From NCBI RefSeq assembly GCF_005943945.1, contig NZ_CP040710.1, positions 4,659,615 through 4,723,614 of the forward strand: 64,000 bases of DNA, written 5' to 3'. Source of the DNA: Aggregatimonas sangjinii (GTDB lineage: Bacteria > Bacteroidota > Bacteroidia > Flavobacteriales > Flavobacteriaceae). The position numbers were made by a program, and so were the translations under genes. Numbering within the stretch: position 1 is the first letter of the stretch; each line of letters starts with the position of its first letter. Shown here piece after piece: positions 45,560 to 54,150 of the stretch. The notes below the pieces were generated by a model. That model made no database searches and had not been told where the DNA came from. It worked only from the letters and a program-made list of their open reading frames with translations.

Positions 45560-45997
45560 TTAATTTGAAACGCTTACCACACCGCCGTTGAAAGTAGTGT
45601 TGTATTCCAGCATATCGTAGTATCGCATACCATCTTCCGGTCGTGAAAACTGCTGTCCGGTGAATAGGCTGTATTCAAAATCCTCACAGGGGCATACGGC
45701 TGTTTGCCCATTTAATTCCATCGTGGAACACTCGTTCGGAGCGTGATTCGGACAACTCGCCTCAAAAGCACGAAACTGCTCGAGGCCTACGTTCATGACA
45801 AAGATACCCCGTGTGCCTACACCGTTCGTACCCACAAAGACTGCGTTTCCCGTATTGCTCAACGGACTGTACAAGGGCAAGTTCAGATTCAAATCAAAAC
45901 GAAATCGGACTTCGACCAGATACGGATTGCGATTCCCGCGATCATTGTCGCAGGCCATCATCAAAATCAAAAGAAAACATCCCAAAATACGTTGCAT
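45560..45997 (-). CDS. Rieske-like lipoprotein with altered cluster ligands
   Basis: About 145 residues from ATG 45997 (alternative ATG 46021). Lipobox in FLLILMMACDN. The C-terminal half resembles a Rieske 2Fe-2S domain, with FEASCPNHAPNECSTM and TAVCPCEDFEYSLFTG. Canonical Rieske ligands are Cys-X-His and Cys-X2-His; here the first pair is CPNH and the second is CPCE, where Glu replaces the usual His. A 2Fe-2S cluster is thus doubtful. Proteins of this type occur upstream of greA in other Flavobacteria. Function unknown. Confidence 0.7.
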   Translation of the reverse strand: MQRILGCFLLILMMACDNDRGNRNPYLVEVRFRFDLNLNLPLYSPLSNTGNAVFVGTNGVGTRGIFVMNVGLEQFRAFEASCPNHAPNECSTMELNGQTAVCPCEDFEYSLFTGQQFSRPEDGMRYYDMLEYNTTFNGGVVSVSN

Positions 45998-46046
45998 ACG
46001 GTGTGCTCTTAATACCTTCATTCCAGCAAAAATGAACAAAAATATG

Positions 46047-46054
46047 TATATTTG
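46047..46054 (+). promoter_or_regulatory. Bacteroidota-type -7 element for greA
   Basis: TATATTTG matches TAnnTTTG exactly. It gives greA a leader of about 150 nt that contains two small hairpins, GCCGC-7-GCGGC near 46074-46092 and AAAGGGGATATCCCTTT near 46175. Confidence 0.6.
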
Positions 46055-46207
46055 TATAGAATCCTCTTTAAAAGCCGCATGCTTAGCGGCACATTCAGGG
46101 GATTTTTCTTATTAAAATACCTTAGCAACTCATTGCCGTAAAAGTGTTCGACAAAATTGCTTTGGTAGCGAAAGGGGATATCCCTTTCCCTTTAAAACGA
46201 TCAAATT

Positions 46208-46684
46208 ATGAGTAACGTATCTTATTATACCCCTGAGGGCCTAAAAAAATTGAAAGACGAACTGAATCAATTAAGGGACGTAGAACGACCGAAGGCATCG
46301 CAGGCGATCGCCGAGGCCCGGGACAAGGGCGACCTGTCGGAAAACGCGGAGTATGATGCGGCCAAAGAGGCACAAGGCTTATTGGAAATGCGCATTTCTA
46401 AAATGGAAAGTACCTTGGCCAATGCCAGATTGATTGACGAGTCGCAATTAGACACTTCAAAAGTGTTGATTCTGTCCACGGTAAAACTGAAGAACCATAA
46501 CAATGGAATGGAAATGAAATACACCCTGGTCGCCGAGAGCGAAGCGGATTTAAAAAGCGGAAAAATTTCGGTGAGCTCCCCGATCGGTCGTGGTCTTTTG
46601 GGGAAAAAAGTTGGAGATACGGCTGAAATTACCGTGCCTAGCGGCACTTTAAAATTTGAGATTTTAGAGATTTCCAGAAGTTAA
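46208..46684 (+). CDS. greA: Transcription elongation factor GreA
   Basis: 158 residues: YYTPEGLKKLKDELNQLRDV and ARDKGDLSENAEYDAAKEAQ form the N-terminal coiled coil with the acidic tip (DLSENAEYDAAKE), and SPIGRGLLGKKVGDTAEITV is the C-terminal FKBP-like domain. GreA stimulates RNA polymerase transcript cleavage and rescues backtracked complexes. Length and order are canonical. A terminator follows before the HIT gene. Confidence 0.97.
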   Translation: MSNVSYYTPEGLKKLKDELNQLRDVERPKASQAIAEARDKGDLSENAEYDAAKEAQGLLEMRISKMESTLANARLIDESQLDTSKVLILSTVKLKNHNNGMEMKYTLVAESEADLKSGKISVSSPIGRGLLGKKVGDTAEITVPSGTLKFEILEISRS

Positions 46685-46706
46685 GCCGCAGTATTTGGCT
46701 ATATTT

Positions 46707-46733
46707 AATCCTGCCGAAAGGCGGGATTTTTTA
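46707..46733 (+). terminator. Intrinsic terminator after greA
   Basis: AATCCTGCC and GGCGGGATT pair around a GAAA tetraloop with one G-U pair, followed by TTTTTAT. Confidence 0.85.
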
Positions 46734-46753
46734 TGACTGCTAAACACGAACCC

Positions 46754-47146
46754 ATGCCAACCCTCTTCACAAAAATCATCAATGGAGAAATACCCTGTTA
46801 CAAAATAGCGGATGACGAGAACTATTTCGCTTTTCTAGACATTAACCCCAACGCAAAAGGCCACACGCTCTGCATTCCAAAACAAGAAACGGATAAGCTT
46901 ATGGATTTGGATGAGGAAACCTATTTAGGTCTTATGCGCTTTTCCAGAAAAATCGGAAAGGCAATTGAAGCCGCAGTCGATTGCAAACGAGTAGGTATGA
47001 CCGTAATCGGATTGGAAGTGCCCCATGTGCACGTTCATCTGATACCCTTGAACGAAATGAAACAGGCCACCTTTCAGCATAAAGAACAACTTACCCCGAC
47101 CGAATTTGAGGAAATTGCGGAAAAAATCAGGATGGCAATTGAATGA
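46754..47146 (+). CDS. HIT family protein
   Basis: 130 residues from ATG 46754 (MPTLFTKIINGEIPCYKIAD). The histidine triad is VPHVHVHLIP near residue 97. HIT proteins hydrolyse nucleotide conjugates such as adenosine phosphoramidates. An upstream in-frame ATG at 46733 overlaps the greA terminator and is not preferred. The 3' end overlaps the convergent gene by 20 bp. The greA-HIT order is typical for Flavobacteria. Confidence 0.93.
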   Translation: MPTLFTKIINGEIPCYKIADDENYFAFLDINPNAKGHTLCIPKQETDKLMDLDEETYLGLMRFSRKIGKAIEAAVDCKRVGMTVIGLEVPHVHVHLIPLNEMKQATFQHKEQLTPTEFEEIAEKIRMAIE

Positions 47147-47489
47147 TGCCTTGATAGAACAGGTAAACTACAGCACCCACAGCGGCAACAAGAAATAGAA
47201 TTAATCCGTAAAAAAGGCCGGTATATTTCACCGAGGCTTTTTCCGGGACTACCATTTTTTTATAATAATCGAATAGTCTGTCGATATCATCGGTCCACTT
47301 GGCAGGGTAGATATCCGAACCGCATTTATTGCAGGTAAGCTGGCTAGTTACCTCATTTGTTGTGCGGTGGGCGAGCTTCCCGTACCTGTGCTTTTGATAG
47401 AAGCTGAGCGATAAGTCTTGGTTAAAGCACTCAGGGCAATTGCATTTTAGCGCTGCCACTTTGATGACCTCTAATTTCTCTTTTGCCAT
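47127..47489 (-). CDS. Zinc-ribbon-like single-pass membrane protein, function unknown
   Basis: 120 residues. Two Cys pairs, CNCPEC (about residues 16-21) and CNKC (about 53-56), suggest a zinc ribbon facing the cytoplasm. A C-terminal membrane helix (LFYGLILFLVAAVGAVVYLF) anchors it. No further family assignment can be made. It lies between the convergent HIT gene and the histidine kinase on the same strand, 49 bp from the kinase. Confidence 0.75.
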   Translation of the reverse strand: MAKEKLEVIKVAALKCNCPECFNQDLSLSFYQKHRYGKLAHRTTNEVTSQLTCNKCGSDIYPAKWTDDIDRLFDYYKKMVVPEKASVKYTGLFYGLILFLVAAVGAVVYLFYQGIIQLPS

Positions 47490-47538
47490 ATGAAGTACTA
47501 ATTACGTGAAGAACTCAAGATAAGTTCACTCTGTAAAT

Positions 47539-48708
47539 TTATGGAATAAGCTGTAAAGATACCTGCATAATCGTGCCCTGCTTGCTCGACGAAAGTACTT
47601 TCACCTTTCCTCCGTGATATTCCTCAACGATTCTTTTCACCAAGCTTAAACCGAGCCCCCAGCCCCGTTTCTTAGAGGTTACGCCCGGGTTGAATATGGT
47701 CTGGTAATTTCCCTTGGGTATTCCCTGGCCACTATCGGATACAAGAATATGTACGAGATTGCCGTCTTTTAAGATTTCAATGCCGATATTTCCCTTTCCC
47801 CTCATGGCATCGATACCATTTTTCACCAGATTTTCTATGGTCCACTGGTATAACGACGGATTCAGCAAAACGTTGGTCGCATCAATCTGTGATTTGAAGG
47901 AAAAATGAACCAATTTTGAGCTGCGCAATTTTAAATAATCAAAGGCACTTTTGGTTTCTACAACGATATCGTGTTCCTCCAGACTTGGAAGTGATCCGAT
48001 TTTAGAAAAACGCTCTGTTATGGTTTCCAATCGAGAAATATCCTTTTCGATTTCTTTGGTAATCTCGGGGTTGATATTCTCTGCCTTCAAGAGTTCGTTC
48101 CACCCCAGTAGCGATGATAAAGGTGTTCCGATCTGGTGGGCGGTTTCTTTTGCCATTCCGGCCCATAGTTTGTTCTGCTCGGAAGCTTTGTTTGTCTTAA
48201 AGAAAAAGTAGATGACCGTACCGAATAAAAGTATGATAAGCAATAGGGCCAAAGGGTAGTATTTCAGCTTATTGAGTACCTCGGAATTGCCGTAGTACAG
48301 GGTTTGTAGATGGTCTCCGTTATCATCAATGTTGATCGGGGTGTTCTCGCTTTCGAATTGCTTTATTTTTCTTTGGATGTAGAGCGAGTCGCTGGCCTGT
48401 TCCTCGGGAATGTTGTTCGTTCTAATGGCACCATCTTTGGTGACCAATATCATGGGCGTCGAGGTATTGTTCTGAAAAACCTTCAGGGTGAGGTTGCCCA
48501 GTTCGGCGGTTTCCGAAGATTGCAACAATTCTAGTTGCGCGGTGGCCCAGATTTCCATCTTGTGGCGTTCCTCTTCCTTAAAAGTCTTGAAAAAGCTATT
48601 CGTATTCCATAAAATCAGACTTACGATAACGAATGATGTTATCAATAAAACAATTTTGGAAACCTTGCTTTTCGGATTAAAGTTCATCCACTTTTGGTCT
48701 ATATCCAA
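47539..48708 (-). CDS. Membrane sensor histidine kinase
   Basis: 389 residues: TM1 (IVLLITSFVIVSLILWN), an extracytoplasmic sensor of about 110 residues, TM2 (LLLIILLFGTVIYFFF), then a HisKA-like dimerisation helix with ETAHQIGTPLSSLLGWNEL (phospho-acceptor His) and a HATPase with VKNGIDAM, VSDSGQGIPKGNYQTIFNPG and RGWGLGLSLVKRIVEEY. No response regulator adjoins, so it is an orphan kinase. Signal unknown. Confidence 0.9.
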   Translation of the reverse strand: MDIDQKWMNFNPKSKVSKIVLLITSFVIVSLILWNTNSFFKTFKEEERHKMEIWATAQLELLQSSETAELGNLTLKVFQNNTSTPMILVTKDGAIRTNNIPEEQASDSLYIQRKIKQFESENTPINIDDNGDHLQTLYYGNSEVLNKLKYYPLALLLIILLFGTVIYFFFKTNKASEQNKLWAGMAKETAHQIGTPLSSLLGWNELLKAENINPEITKEIEKDISRLETITERFSKIGSLPSLEEHDIVVETKSAFDYLKLRSSKLVHFSFKSQIDATNVLLNPSLYQWTIENLVKNGIDAMRGKGNIGIEILKDGNLVHILVSDSGQGIPKGNYQTIFNPGVTSKKRGWGLGLSLVKRIVEEYHGGKVKVLSSSKQGTIMQVSLQLIP

Positions 48709-48928
48709 ATATACAGCAAATTGCCATAAATCAGTGTGGGCAGATTGTATGATGGCTTGCGTGTTTGATGTACATTACTGAGGTAAAACAAGAAATTCTT
48801 GGATCTATCTTTAGAGGAACTTTGTGGTTTATAAAAAGTTTTCCTTTTAAATTTATTAATCTTCGGTGAGCACCGAACACAAAATTTTGATGGGACACCT
48901 GTTTTTGACTACCTTCAATATGCTATAA

Positions 48929-49735
48929 ATGAAACGGATACAGCTATTCGAGTTTGAGGATTTCGACTGGTTTCCCAACTGGTTGAGGACCTGTATGACC
49001 AATCTCATCATCATTCTGTCAAAAATGATTGGAGTGGCTGAAGTGCTCGCAGGTTTGGTCACTAAGACTTTGAAAGAGCAGAACCAATCACAAATCGTTG
49101 ATTTGGGTTCGGGTTCGGGCGGAGTGATGCCGGAAGTTTTGAAAATGGTCCAAAAAACACCAGGTTTAGAGAACGCTTCAATGCTTCTTACCGATCTATA
49201 CCCCAATCCTATATTTATCCGAAAGTTCAATAAGAGTACCACTGATGCTATCGAATACAGCAAAGTTCCTATTGATGCTACCGATATTTCAAAAGCACCA
49301 ACGGGGCTGAAGACCATGATCAATAGCTTTCATCACATGCCACCTGAAGCTGCAAAGAGTATATTGGATTCCGCGCAAAAAAACAACGAACCCTTACTGA
49401 TTTACGAAATGGCCGAGAACAAAATGCCCTTATTGATCTGGTGGCTGTTGCTTCCGTTTTCATTGGTCATATTGATTATCATGGTACTGTTCATGACCCC
49501 TTTTGTGAGACCTTTGACCTGGAAACAATTGGTGTTCACCTATCTTTTACCGATAATTCCTATTTGTTATGCTTGGGACGGGCAAGCTTCATTGCCGAGA
49601 ATGTACTCCTTTAAAGATATAGACCAGTTGCTCGAAGGTTTAGGGAGTACTGCCTATGGCTGGGAAAAAGGGTACGCTAGAAAAAAGAACGGTAAGGCTA
49701 TGGGAACCTTTATAGTAGGGTTTCCCAAAAGCTAG
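48929..49735 (+). CDS. SAM-dependent methyltransferase-like protein with membrane segments
   Basis: 268 residues. The SAM-binding motif I is IVDLGSGSGGVMPEVLKMV (about residues 52-70), and MLLTDLYPNP with FIRKFNKS follows. NSFHHMPPEAAKSILDSAQK fits motif IV/V. The C-terminal third has two hydrophobic helices (LLPFSLVILIIMVLFMTPFV; LVFTYLLPIIPICY), unusual for a soluble methyltransferase, so it probably acts at the inner membrane. Substrate unknown. The small envelope protein gene follows at once. Confidence 0.78.
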   Translation: MKRIQLFEFEDFDWFPNWLRTCMTNLIIILSKMIGVAEVLAGLVTKTLKEQNQSQIVDLGSGSGGVMPEVLKMVQKTPGLENASMLLTDLYPNPIFIRKFNKSTTDAIEYSKVPIDATDISKAPTGLKTMINSFHHMPPEAAKSILDSAQKNNEPLLIYEMAENKMPLLIWWLLLPFSLVILIIMVLFMTPFVRPLTWKQLVFTYLLPIIPICYAWDGQASLPRMYSFKDIDQLLEGLGSTAYGWEKGYARKKNGKAMGTFIVGFPKS

Positions 49736-49787
49736 TTGTTTGTTTGGGGAGCGGATTTTCGTTCTAATATCCCACAAACAATTACGA

Positions 49788-50447
49788 ATGAAACGCTCTA
49801 TATTTTATCTACTCGTCTTGTTACTAGGCGCTCAAATGTTTTCCCAAAAGGCCGATACTAACCCTGATTTTAATACGAACTCCTACATTTCAATCAACCC
49901 ATTGCCATTGGCCGACCCCTTTACCCCACGGCTTAGAGTGGGCTACGTACAGCATATAAAAAACCGAATCAAGGTCGGTGTGGATATAGGTTACGGGAAT
50001 GACGTTCACAAACGCAACCAAGAAGCGGGCGAATCGTACCGATTGTGGGAACTGCGCCCCGAGGTGTACTATGTACTAAAACCGGAGGCAAAAACGATAA
50101 AATATATTTCCGCGGAGTTTTTCTATATCAATCAAGAAAATCGTTTTGTGAATGGTGATTATGAAAGGGAAGACGGGGTAGATATTGACTATGACAGCGC
50201 CGATTATGAAAGGCAAAAGTACGGTATGCACTTGAAATTCGGACTCTTCCTCGATATTGGCAAGAGATTGGGCTTCAATTTTTATGGTGGCGTTGGGTTT
50301 CGTTTTAGAAACAACGAATATACCAATGTTGTAAATCCCCAAGAAGGGAATGTTATTAGGGAGTGGTATGTAGGATCAGAGGTCGAAGAAGGAAGCGATT
50401 TTAGATTAAATCCGTCCCTAGGTTTTAAATTTTACTATAAATTGTAA
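49788..50447 (+). CDS. Outer-membrane beta-barrel-like protein, function unknown
   Basis: 219 residues from ATG 49788 (MKRSIFYLLVLLLGAQMFSQ), signal peptide to about 20. The mature sequence alternates hydrophobic and polar residues (VGVDIGYGNDVHKRNQEA; LWELRPEVYYVLKPEAK; RLGFNFYGGVGFRFRNNEY), and ends LNPSLGFKFYYKL, as in small outer-membrane barrels. No specific family is recognised. Confidence 0.7.
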   Translation: MKRSIFYLLVLLLGAQMFSQKADTNPDFNTNSYISINPLPLADPFTPRLRVGYVQHIKNRIKVGVDIGYGNDVHKRNQEAGESYRLWELRPEVYYVLKPEAKTIKYISAEFFYINQENRFVNGDYEREDGVDIDYDSADYERQKYGMHLKFGLFLDIGKRLGFNFYGGVGFRFRNNEYTNVVNPQEGNVIREWYVGSEVEEGSDFRLNPSLGFKFYYKL

Positions 50448-50519
50448 GATTTCGTAACCTTGAGGTTCCGGTTGGTCTCCAATTGCCCGTGGCAATTATT
50501 GCGTACTTTTAGAGTATAC

Positions 50520-51278
50520 ATGAGCCGCGCAACTACGATACAGGAGGTTTTAAAGCAGTTGGATACGATTATAGCCGACGCGATTGCCAAGAACAATCGG
50601 CTTGGGCTTTTTGCATACGTTTACCGCAGGACTACGGCGGAGATACTTCAAGAGGTGCAATCGGGAAGTTTTGAAGACAATGAACTTCTTGAAGAATTGG
50701 ATGTGGCCTTTGCCAACCTGTACCTAGACGCGTACCGTAATTATCAGCATAAAGAGCCGATTTGTAAATCTTGGGAATTTGCTTTTGTGAACAAGGAGGA
50801 ACCCCTGTCTATCTTGCAACATATTCTGATGGGCATGAACGCGCATATTAATTTAGACTTGGCAATCGCTACCGGCCAGGTTATGAGGGGAAAAGATATT
50901 GTGTCGATACAGAATGATTTCGATAAGGTGAACGACATCCTTTTTGGTATCGTGAATGAGATGCAGGACAAACTTAGCAGGGTATCCCGACTAATGTTCT
51001 TATTGGATATAGTCGGTAAAAATTCTGACGAAAAAATCATTGATTTCAGCATGCGAAAGGCACGGCAACAATCGTGGAATAACGCCAACCTTTTATGGGG
51101 TTTGGGTCCTGAACACCAAGAGTTAGCCATGCAAACCATCGATGGTGCCGTCTTAAAAATCAGTAAGTTCATTAAATCACCAAGGTCAAGGATCATCAGG
51201 TTCGTCCTTCGGATGATTCGAAAATTCGAGGATAAAAATGTGGGCGGCATTATTTCGAAATTAAGAGCGGTCCCTTAA
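50520..51278 (+). CDS. DUF5995 family protein
   Basis: 252 residues from ATG 50520 (MSRATTIQEVLKQLDTIIAD); an upstream ATG at 50460 gives a 20-residue extension of poor character. Conserved-looking parts are YRRTTAEILQEVQSGSFEDN, LQHILMGMNAHINLDLAIAT and VNDILFGIVNEMQDKLSRVS, a helical metal-binding-like arrangement typical of DUF5995 (NHINLD His/Asp). Function is unknown. It is likely monocistronic. Confidence 0.78.
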   Translation: MSRATTIQEVLKQLDTIIADAIAKNNRLGLFAYVYRRTTAEILQEVQSGSFEDNELLEELDVAFANLYLDAYRNYQHKEPICKSWEFAFVNKEEPLSILQHILMGMNAHINLDLAIATGQVMRGKDIVSIQNDFDKVNDILFGIVNEMQDKLSRVSRLMFLLDIVGKNSDEKIIDFSMRKARQQSWNNANLLWGLGPEHQELAMQTIDGAVLKISKFIKSPRSRIIRFVLRMIRKFEDKNVGGIISKLRAVP

Positions 51279-51377
51279 GAATTCTCTTGATAACTTCTAC
51301 TATTTTTTTTAGGTGGATAGGGTGATTACCAGTATTTTTAAACTCTGTAAAATTTAGTTCACATATAATTCATATTC

Positions 51378-51758
51378 ATGGAAATTCAAGGAAAAGTAAA
51401 AATGATCGGGGAAACCCAAACCTTTGGCAGTAATGGTTTCAGAAAAAGGGAAATCGTTGTAACAACCGAAGAGCAGTACCCACAGCATATAATGGTCGAG
51501 TTCGTACAGGACAAGACCGATTTATTGAACAGTTACCAAGTAGGTCAATCGGTAAAAATCAGCATCAATCTGCGCGGTAGGGAATGGACCAATCCGCAAG
51601 GGGAGGTCAAGTATTTCAACTCCATTCAAGGATGGCGAATCGAAAACCTTCAGGTAGCGGAGCAGGGTGCGGGCCAAATTCCACCGGCACCACCGGTAGA
51701 GGCTTTTCAGCCTGCGGATAATCTGAATGAGGAAGATCATGACGATCTGCCTTTTTAG
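51378..51758 (+). CDS. DUF3127 protein with SSB-like C-terminal tip
   Basis: 126 residues: MEIQGKVKMIGETQTFGSNG and REIVVTTEEQYPQHIMVEF are OB-fold-like strands, followed by VKISINLRGREWTNPQGEVK and YFNSIQGWRIENL. A Pro/Ala-rich linker leads to the acidic tip DHDDLPF. This matches DUF3127, small Bacteroidota/phage proteins related to SSB. The tip equals that of the window's SSB, so it may compete for the same partner pocket, which is inference. A terminator follows. Confidence 0.85.
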   Translation: MEIQGKVKMIGETQTFGSNGFRKREIVVTTEEQYPQHIMVEFVQDKTDLLNSYQVGQSVKISINLRGREWTNPQGEVKYFNSIQGWRIENLQVAEQGAGQIPPAPPVEAFQPADNLNEEDHDDLPF

Positions 51759-51780
51759 CAAGTTCATAGTATAGAAACAG

Positions 51781-51818
51781 AAAGCTCCGTTTACAAACCT
51801 TTGTTAGCGGGGCTTTTC
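51781..51818 (+). terminator. Intrinsic terminator after the DUF3127 gene
   Basis: AAAGCTCCG and CGGGGCTTT form a 9-bp stem with one G-U pair around an 18-base loop, followed by T residues. Confidence 0.65.
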
Positions 51819-51867
51819 TCTTATTTAGCTATTTGTAGTTTTAAATATCTTTAGTTTATACAGTGTT

Positions 51868-52545
51868 TTGAAAAAGGACAATACACATCACCCCATGTTT
51901 TTTCTATCGGAGCGTTTGGAGTTTCCGCCGGTGGAAAGAGCCAATAGCGAAGGGCTTCTGGCGGTTGGTGGCGACCTCTCCCCGGAACGATTGTTAGTCG
52001 CTTACAAAACAGGTATATTTCCGTGGTTCAATGAAGACGACTTGATTATGTGGTGGAGTCCCGACCCGCGAATGGTGCTGTTCCCTGAAAAAATAAAGAT
52101 TTCCAAAAGCATGCGCAAAGTGCTCAGAGACGAACGATTTCGCTTAACCAAGAATAGCTGTTTCAAAGAAGTTATCAACCAATGCGCTACCGTAAAAAGA
52201 ACAGGTCAACGCGGTACATGGATCACCAATGCTATGAAAAAGGCCTATCTAAAATTACATGAAAAAGGATTTGCACAATCGTATGAGGTTTGGGAAAATC
52301 AATCATTGGTCGGTGGGCTGTACGGCATTGACCTCGGGCACGTATTTTGTGGCGAAAGTATGTTCAGTACGGTTAGCAATGCTTCCAAATTTGCTTTTAT
52401 AAAACTTGCGCAGGAACTAGAGGAAAAAGAATATCGAATGATCGACTGTCAATTGTATACGGATCATTTGGCTAGCTTGGGCGCCGAAGAACTGTCTCGC
52501 GATTCATTTATAGGTTTGCTCGAACGAGACCGACGAAATTCGTAA
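51868..52545 (+). CDS. aat: Leucyl/phenylalanyl-tRNA--protein transferase
   Basis: 225 residues. It adds Leu or Phe to N-terminal Lys/Arg of proteins, marking them for ClpS-ClpAP in the N-degron pathway. Motifs: LEFPPVERANSEGLLAVGGD, TGIFPWFNEDDLIMWWSPDP, RMVLFPEKIKISKS, GTWITNAMKKAYLKLHEKGF and FCGESMFSTVSNASKFAFIK. The start is TTG 51868 (MKKDNTHHP); an ATG nine codons in is the alternative. It is convergent with tag. Confidence 0.95.
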   Translation: MKKDNTHHPMFFLSERLEFPPVERANSEGLLAVGGDLSPERLLVAYKTGIFPWFNEDDLIMWWSPDPRMVLFPEKIKISKSMRKVLRDERFRLTKNSCFKEVINQCATVKRTGQRGTWITNAMKKAYLKLHEKGFAQSYEVWENQSLVGGLYGIDLGHVFCGESMFSTVSNASKFAFIKLAQELEEKEYRMIDCQLYTDHLASLGAEELSRDSFIGLLERDRRNS

Positions 52546-52571
52546 AAGAACATGGGCATACGATGCAAAAG

Positions 52572-53135
52572 TTATACCTCGTGGTATCGAAAACAGCGCG
52601 TTTCATGGTCGTTTATCAACCCAGTTGCCTGCATGAACGCGTACACTACTGTACTGCCAACGAATTTAAAGCCCCGCTTTTTGAGGTCTTTGCTGATGGC
52701 ATCCGAAACGGTTGTGGTGGCCGGGCCATCTTTGTAATTCGTTAGCTTGTTTTTAACTGGTACCCCGTCTAAGAAACCCCAAATGTAGGTACTGAAACTG
52801 CCAAATTCCTCTTGAATTTTCATAAACTCCTTGGCATTGCTTACAGCGGCATTCACTTTTAATTTATTGCGAACGATACCCGCATCTTGTAATAAGGTGT
52901 CTATTTTCGGTTGGCCATACCGCGCTATTTTTTTATAATCGAAATGGTCAAAAGCCACTCTGAAATTTTCCCTTTTTTTAAGAATGGTAATCCAACTAAG
53001 CCCTGCCTGAAAAGTTTCCAGTACCAAAAATTCGAAGAAGGTTGCATCATCCCGTACGGGAACGCCCCATTCCAAGTCATGGTAGGCCTCGTAAAGTTCG
53101 TCCCCCTCGCACCATCCACATCGATATTTGTTCAT
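52572..53135 (-). CDS. tag: DNA-3-methyladenine glycosylase I
   Basis: 187 residues. It removes 3-methyladenine from alkylated DNA. MNKYRCGWCEGDELYEAYHD and LEWGVPVRDD open the Tag family; FQAGLSWITILKKRENFRVA is the HhH/base-flip region. The Zn ligands Cys and His (RCGW and YHDLEWG) and the C-terminal pair INDHETRC are present. It is convergent with aat. Confidence 0.95.
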   Translation of the reverse strand: MNKYRCGWCEGDELYEAYHDLEWGVPVRDDATFFEFLVLETFQAGLSWITILKKRENFRVAFDHFDYKKIARYGQPKIDTLLQDAGIVRNKLKVNAAVSNAKEFMKIQEEFGSFSTYIWGFLDGVPVKNKLTNYKDGPATTTVSDAISKDLKKRGFKFVGSTVVYAFMQATGLINDHETRCFRYHEV

Positions 53136-53305
53136 AATCCTTTATTTGTAAATCTAAAGATATGGGAATATGAAATGCATCTCAAATAATTGTTCTCCGG
53201 CTAGAGAACGAAGAAGCGCCTATATTTAGTGAAAAAAGATAAGATAATCGTGGATAGAATTTAAGCCGGTTTAAAATAGGTTGACGGCTAAGATATAAAT
53301 GGGAC

Positions 53306-53623
53306 TCAAACTTTGGCGGTATTGGCCCTCAAACGGTCTGCAAGTTCCTCATTCATTTAAATAATCGGTACGGCATACAACATCAGCATATTTCAGGTGA
53401 ATCGCTTTATAAGTTTTTGGTTAATGGAATTGAAAAGTAGCGCTTTAGTCTTACCAATAATCAACTTTTGTTTATGGCGTTCCAGTTTGCCGGTTTTCGA
53501 ATCGCGATGGTAAACAGTTTTCTTGGAAATGGCGGCGTTTAAAAGTAATTTTTTGGATACTAGAATAGTGATGATTTGAACCGCCTCTGTCTTATTCTTT
53601 GTAATGATGTGGGCCCAAATCAT
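53306..53623 (-). pseudogene. CutA-like divalent-cation tolerance protein, two in-frame stops
   Basis: From ATG 53623 the frame reads MIWAHIITKNKTEAVQIITI, then VSKKLLLNAAISKKTVYHRD and KTKALLFNSINQKLIKRFT before TGA (53393-53395). The same frame resumes NMLMLYAVPII, hits TAA (53357-53359), then MNEELADRLRANTAKV and a final TGA at 53306. Total is 105 codons, the length of a CutA-like fold, and no frameshift is needed. CutA-like parts are HIITKN...AVQII, ISKKTVYHRDSKTG and the LYAVPII ending. Two nonsense codons in an otherwise intact frame indicate a decayed gene. Confidence 0.65.
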
Positions 53624-53639
53624 AGATGCCGTTTATAAT

Positions 53640-53702
53640 AAAACATCGGCCGGAATACTTTTCAATTATCAAGCTAAAACAAATGAATCAGGCCGATGTT
53701 TT
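53640..53702. repeat. 12-bp perfect inverted repeat
   Basis: AAAACATCGGCC (53640-53651) and GGCCGATGTTTT (53691-53702) are exact inverted repeats with a 39-bp spacer. They lie in the gap between the CutA-like pseudogene and a small secreted protein. They could mark a stem-loop or a lost small element. Confidence 0.5.
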
Positions 53703-53753
53703 CGAGAACAATATAACTATTGAACGTATTTTAAAGTTGCAGCAGACTATATG

Positions 53754-54116
53754 CTACGCCTTTTGGCGCTTAAGTTCTTTAAAGGCTAGAGCTTTGTCAA
53801 GGTCTGCTGTGACCTTCGGAAAAAAACGAAAGAAATTTAAACCATCTTTTCGCTTTAAGGTTACGATTGTCTTGCCTTCATCATCGGTTTCAAGTCGTGA
53901 GATGATTAGTTGCTTACCGATTAACGCATTAAAATTGGCAAGAGCGCCACGTTTGATAATGATATTCTTTCTGGGAAAATTTATGGCTTTGTACCTAGAT
54001 CCTTTGGGTGCACCGAGTATCAATTCATCCCCCTGGGTGAAATTGTAATCGTTAGATTGTCCTTGAAGCATAAAAAAACTTAATAAAAGTGTCACAAAAA
54101 AGATTGAATTTCTCAT
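53754..54116 (-). CDS. Small secreted protein, paralog of next gene
   Basis: 120 residues with signal peptide MRNSIFFVTLLLSFFMLQGQ. The mature part is NDYNFTQGDELILGAPKGSR, RGALANFNALIGKQLIISRL, then a C-terminal block TLKRKDGLNFFRFFPKVTADL. The last block aligns with ILRREDGRDFYDIFPTLSAEL of the neighbouring gene, so the two are paralogs. Unknown family and function. It is tandem with the next gene, 34 bp apart. Confidence 0.65.
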   Translation of the reverse strand: MRNSIFFVTLLLSFFMLQGQSNDYNFTQGDELILGAPKGSRYKAINFPRKNIIIKRGALANFNALIGKQLIISRLETDDEGKTIVTLKRKDGLNFFRFFPKVTADLDKALAFKELKRQKA

Positions 54117-54150
54117 AACGTTGTATTTATTGGGTTTTATTTAAATATAT

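Noticed and set aside
49740..49787. Upstream extension of the beta-barrel-like protein
   Set aside because: The signal peptide begins at the ATG at 49788; the extension has no signal character.
53626..54048. 140-codon plus-strand open frame (ATG near 53.68 kb)
   Set aside because: Lies opposite the small secreted protein at 53754-54116, whose signal peptide and paralogy are better support.
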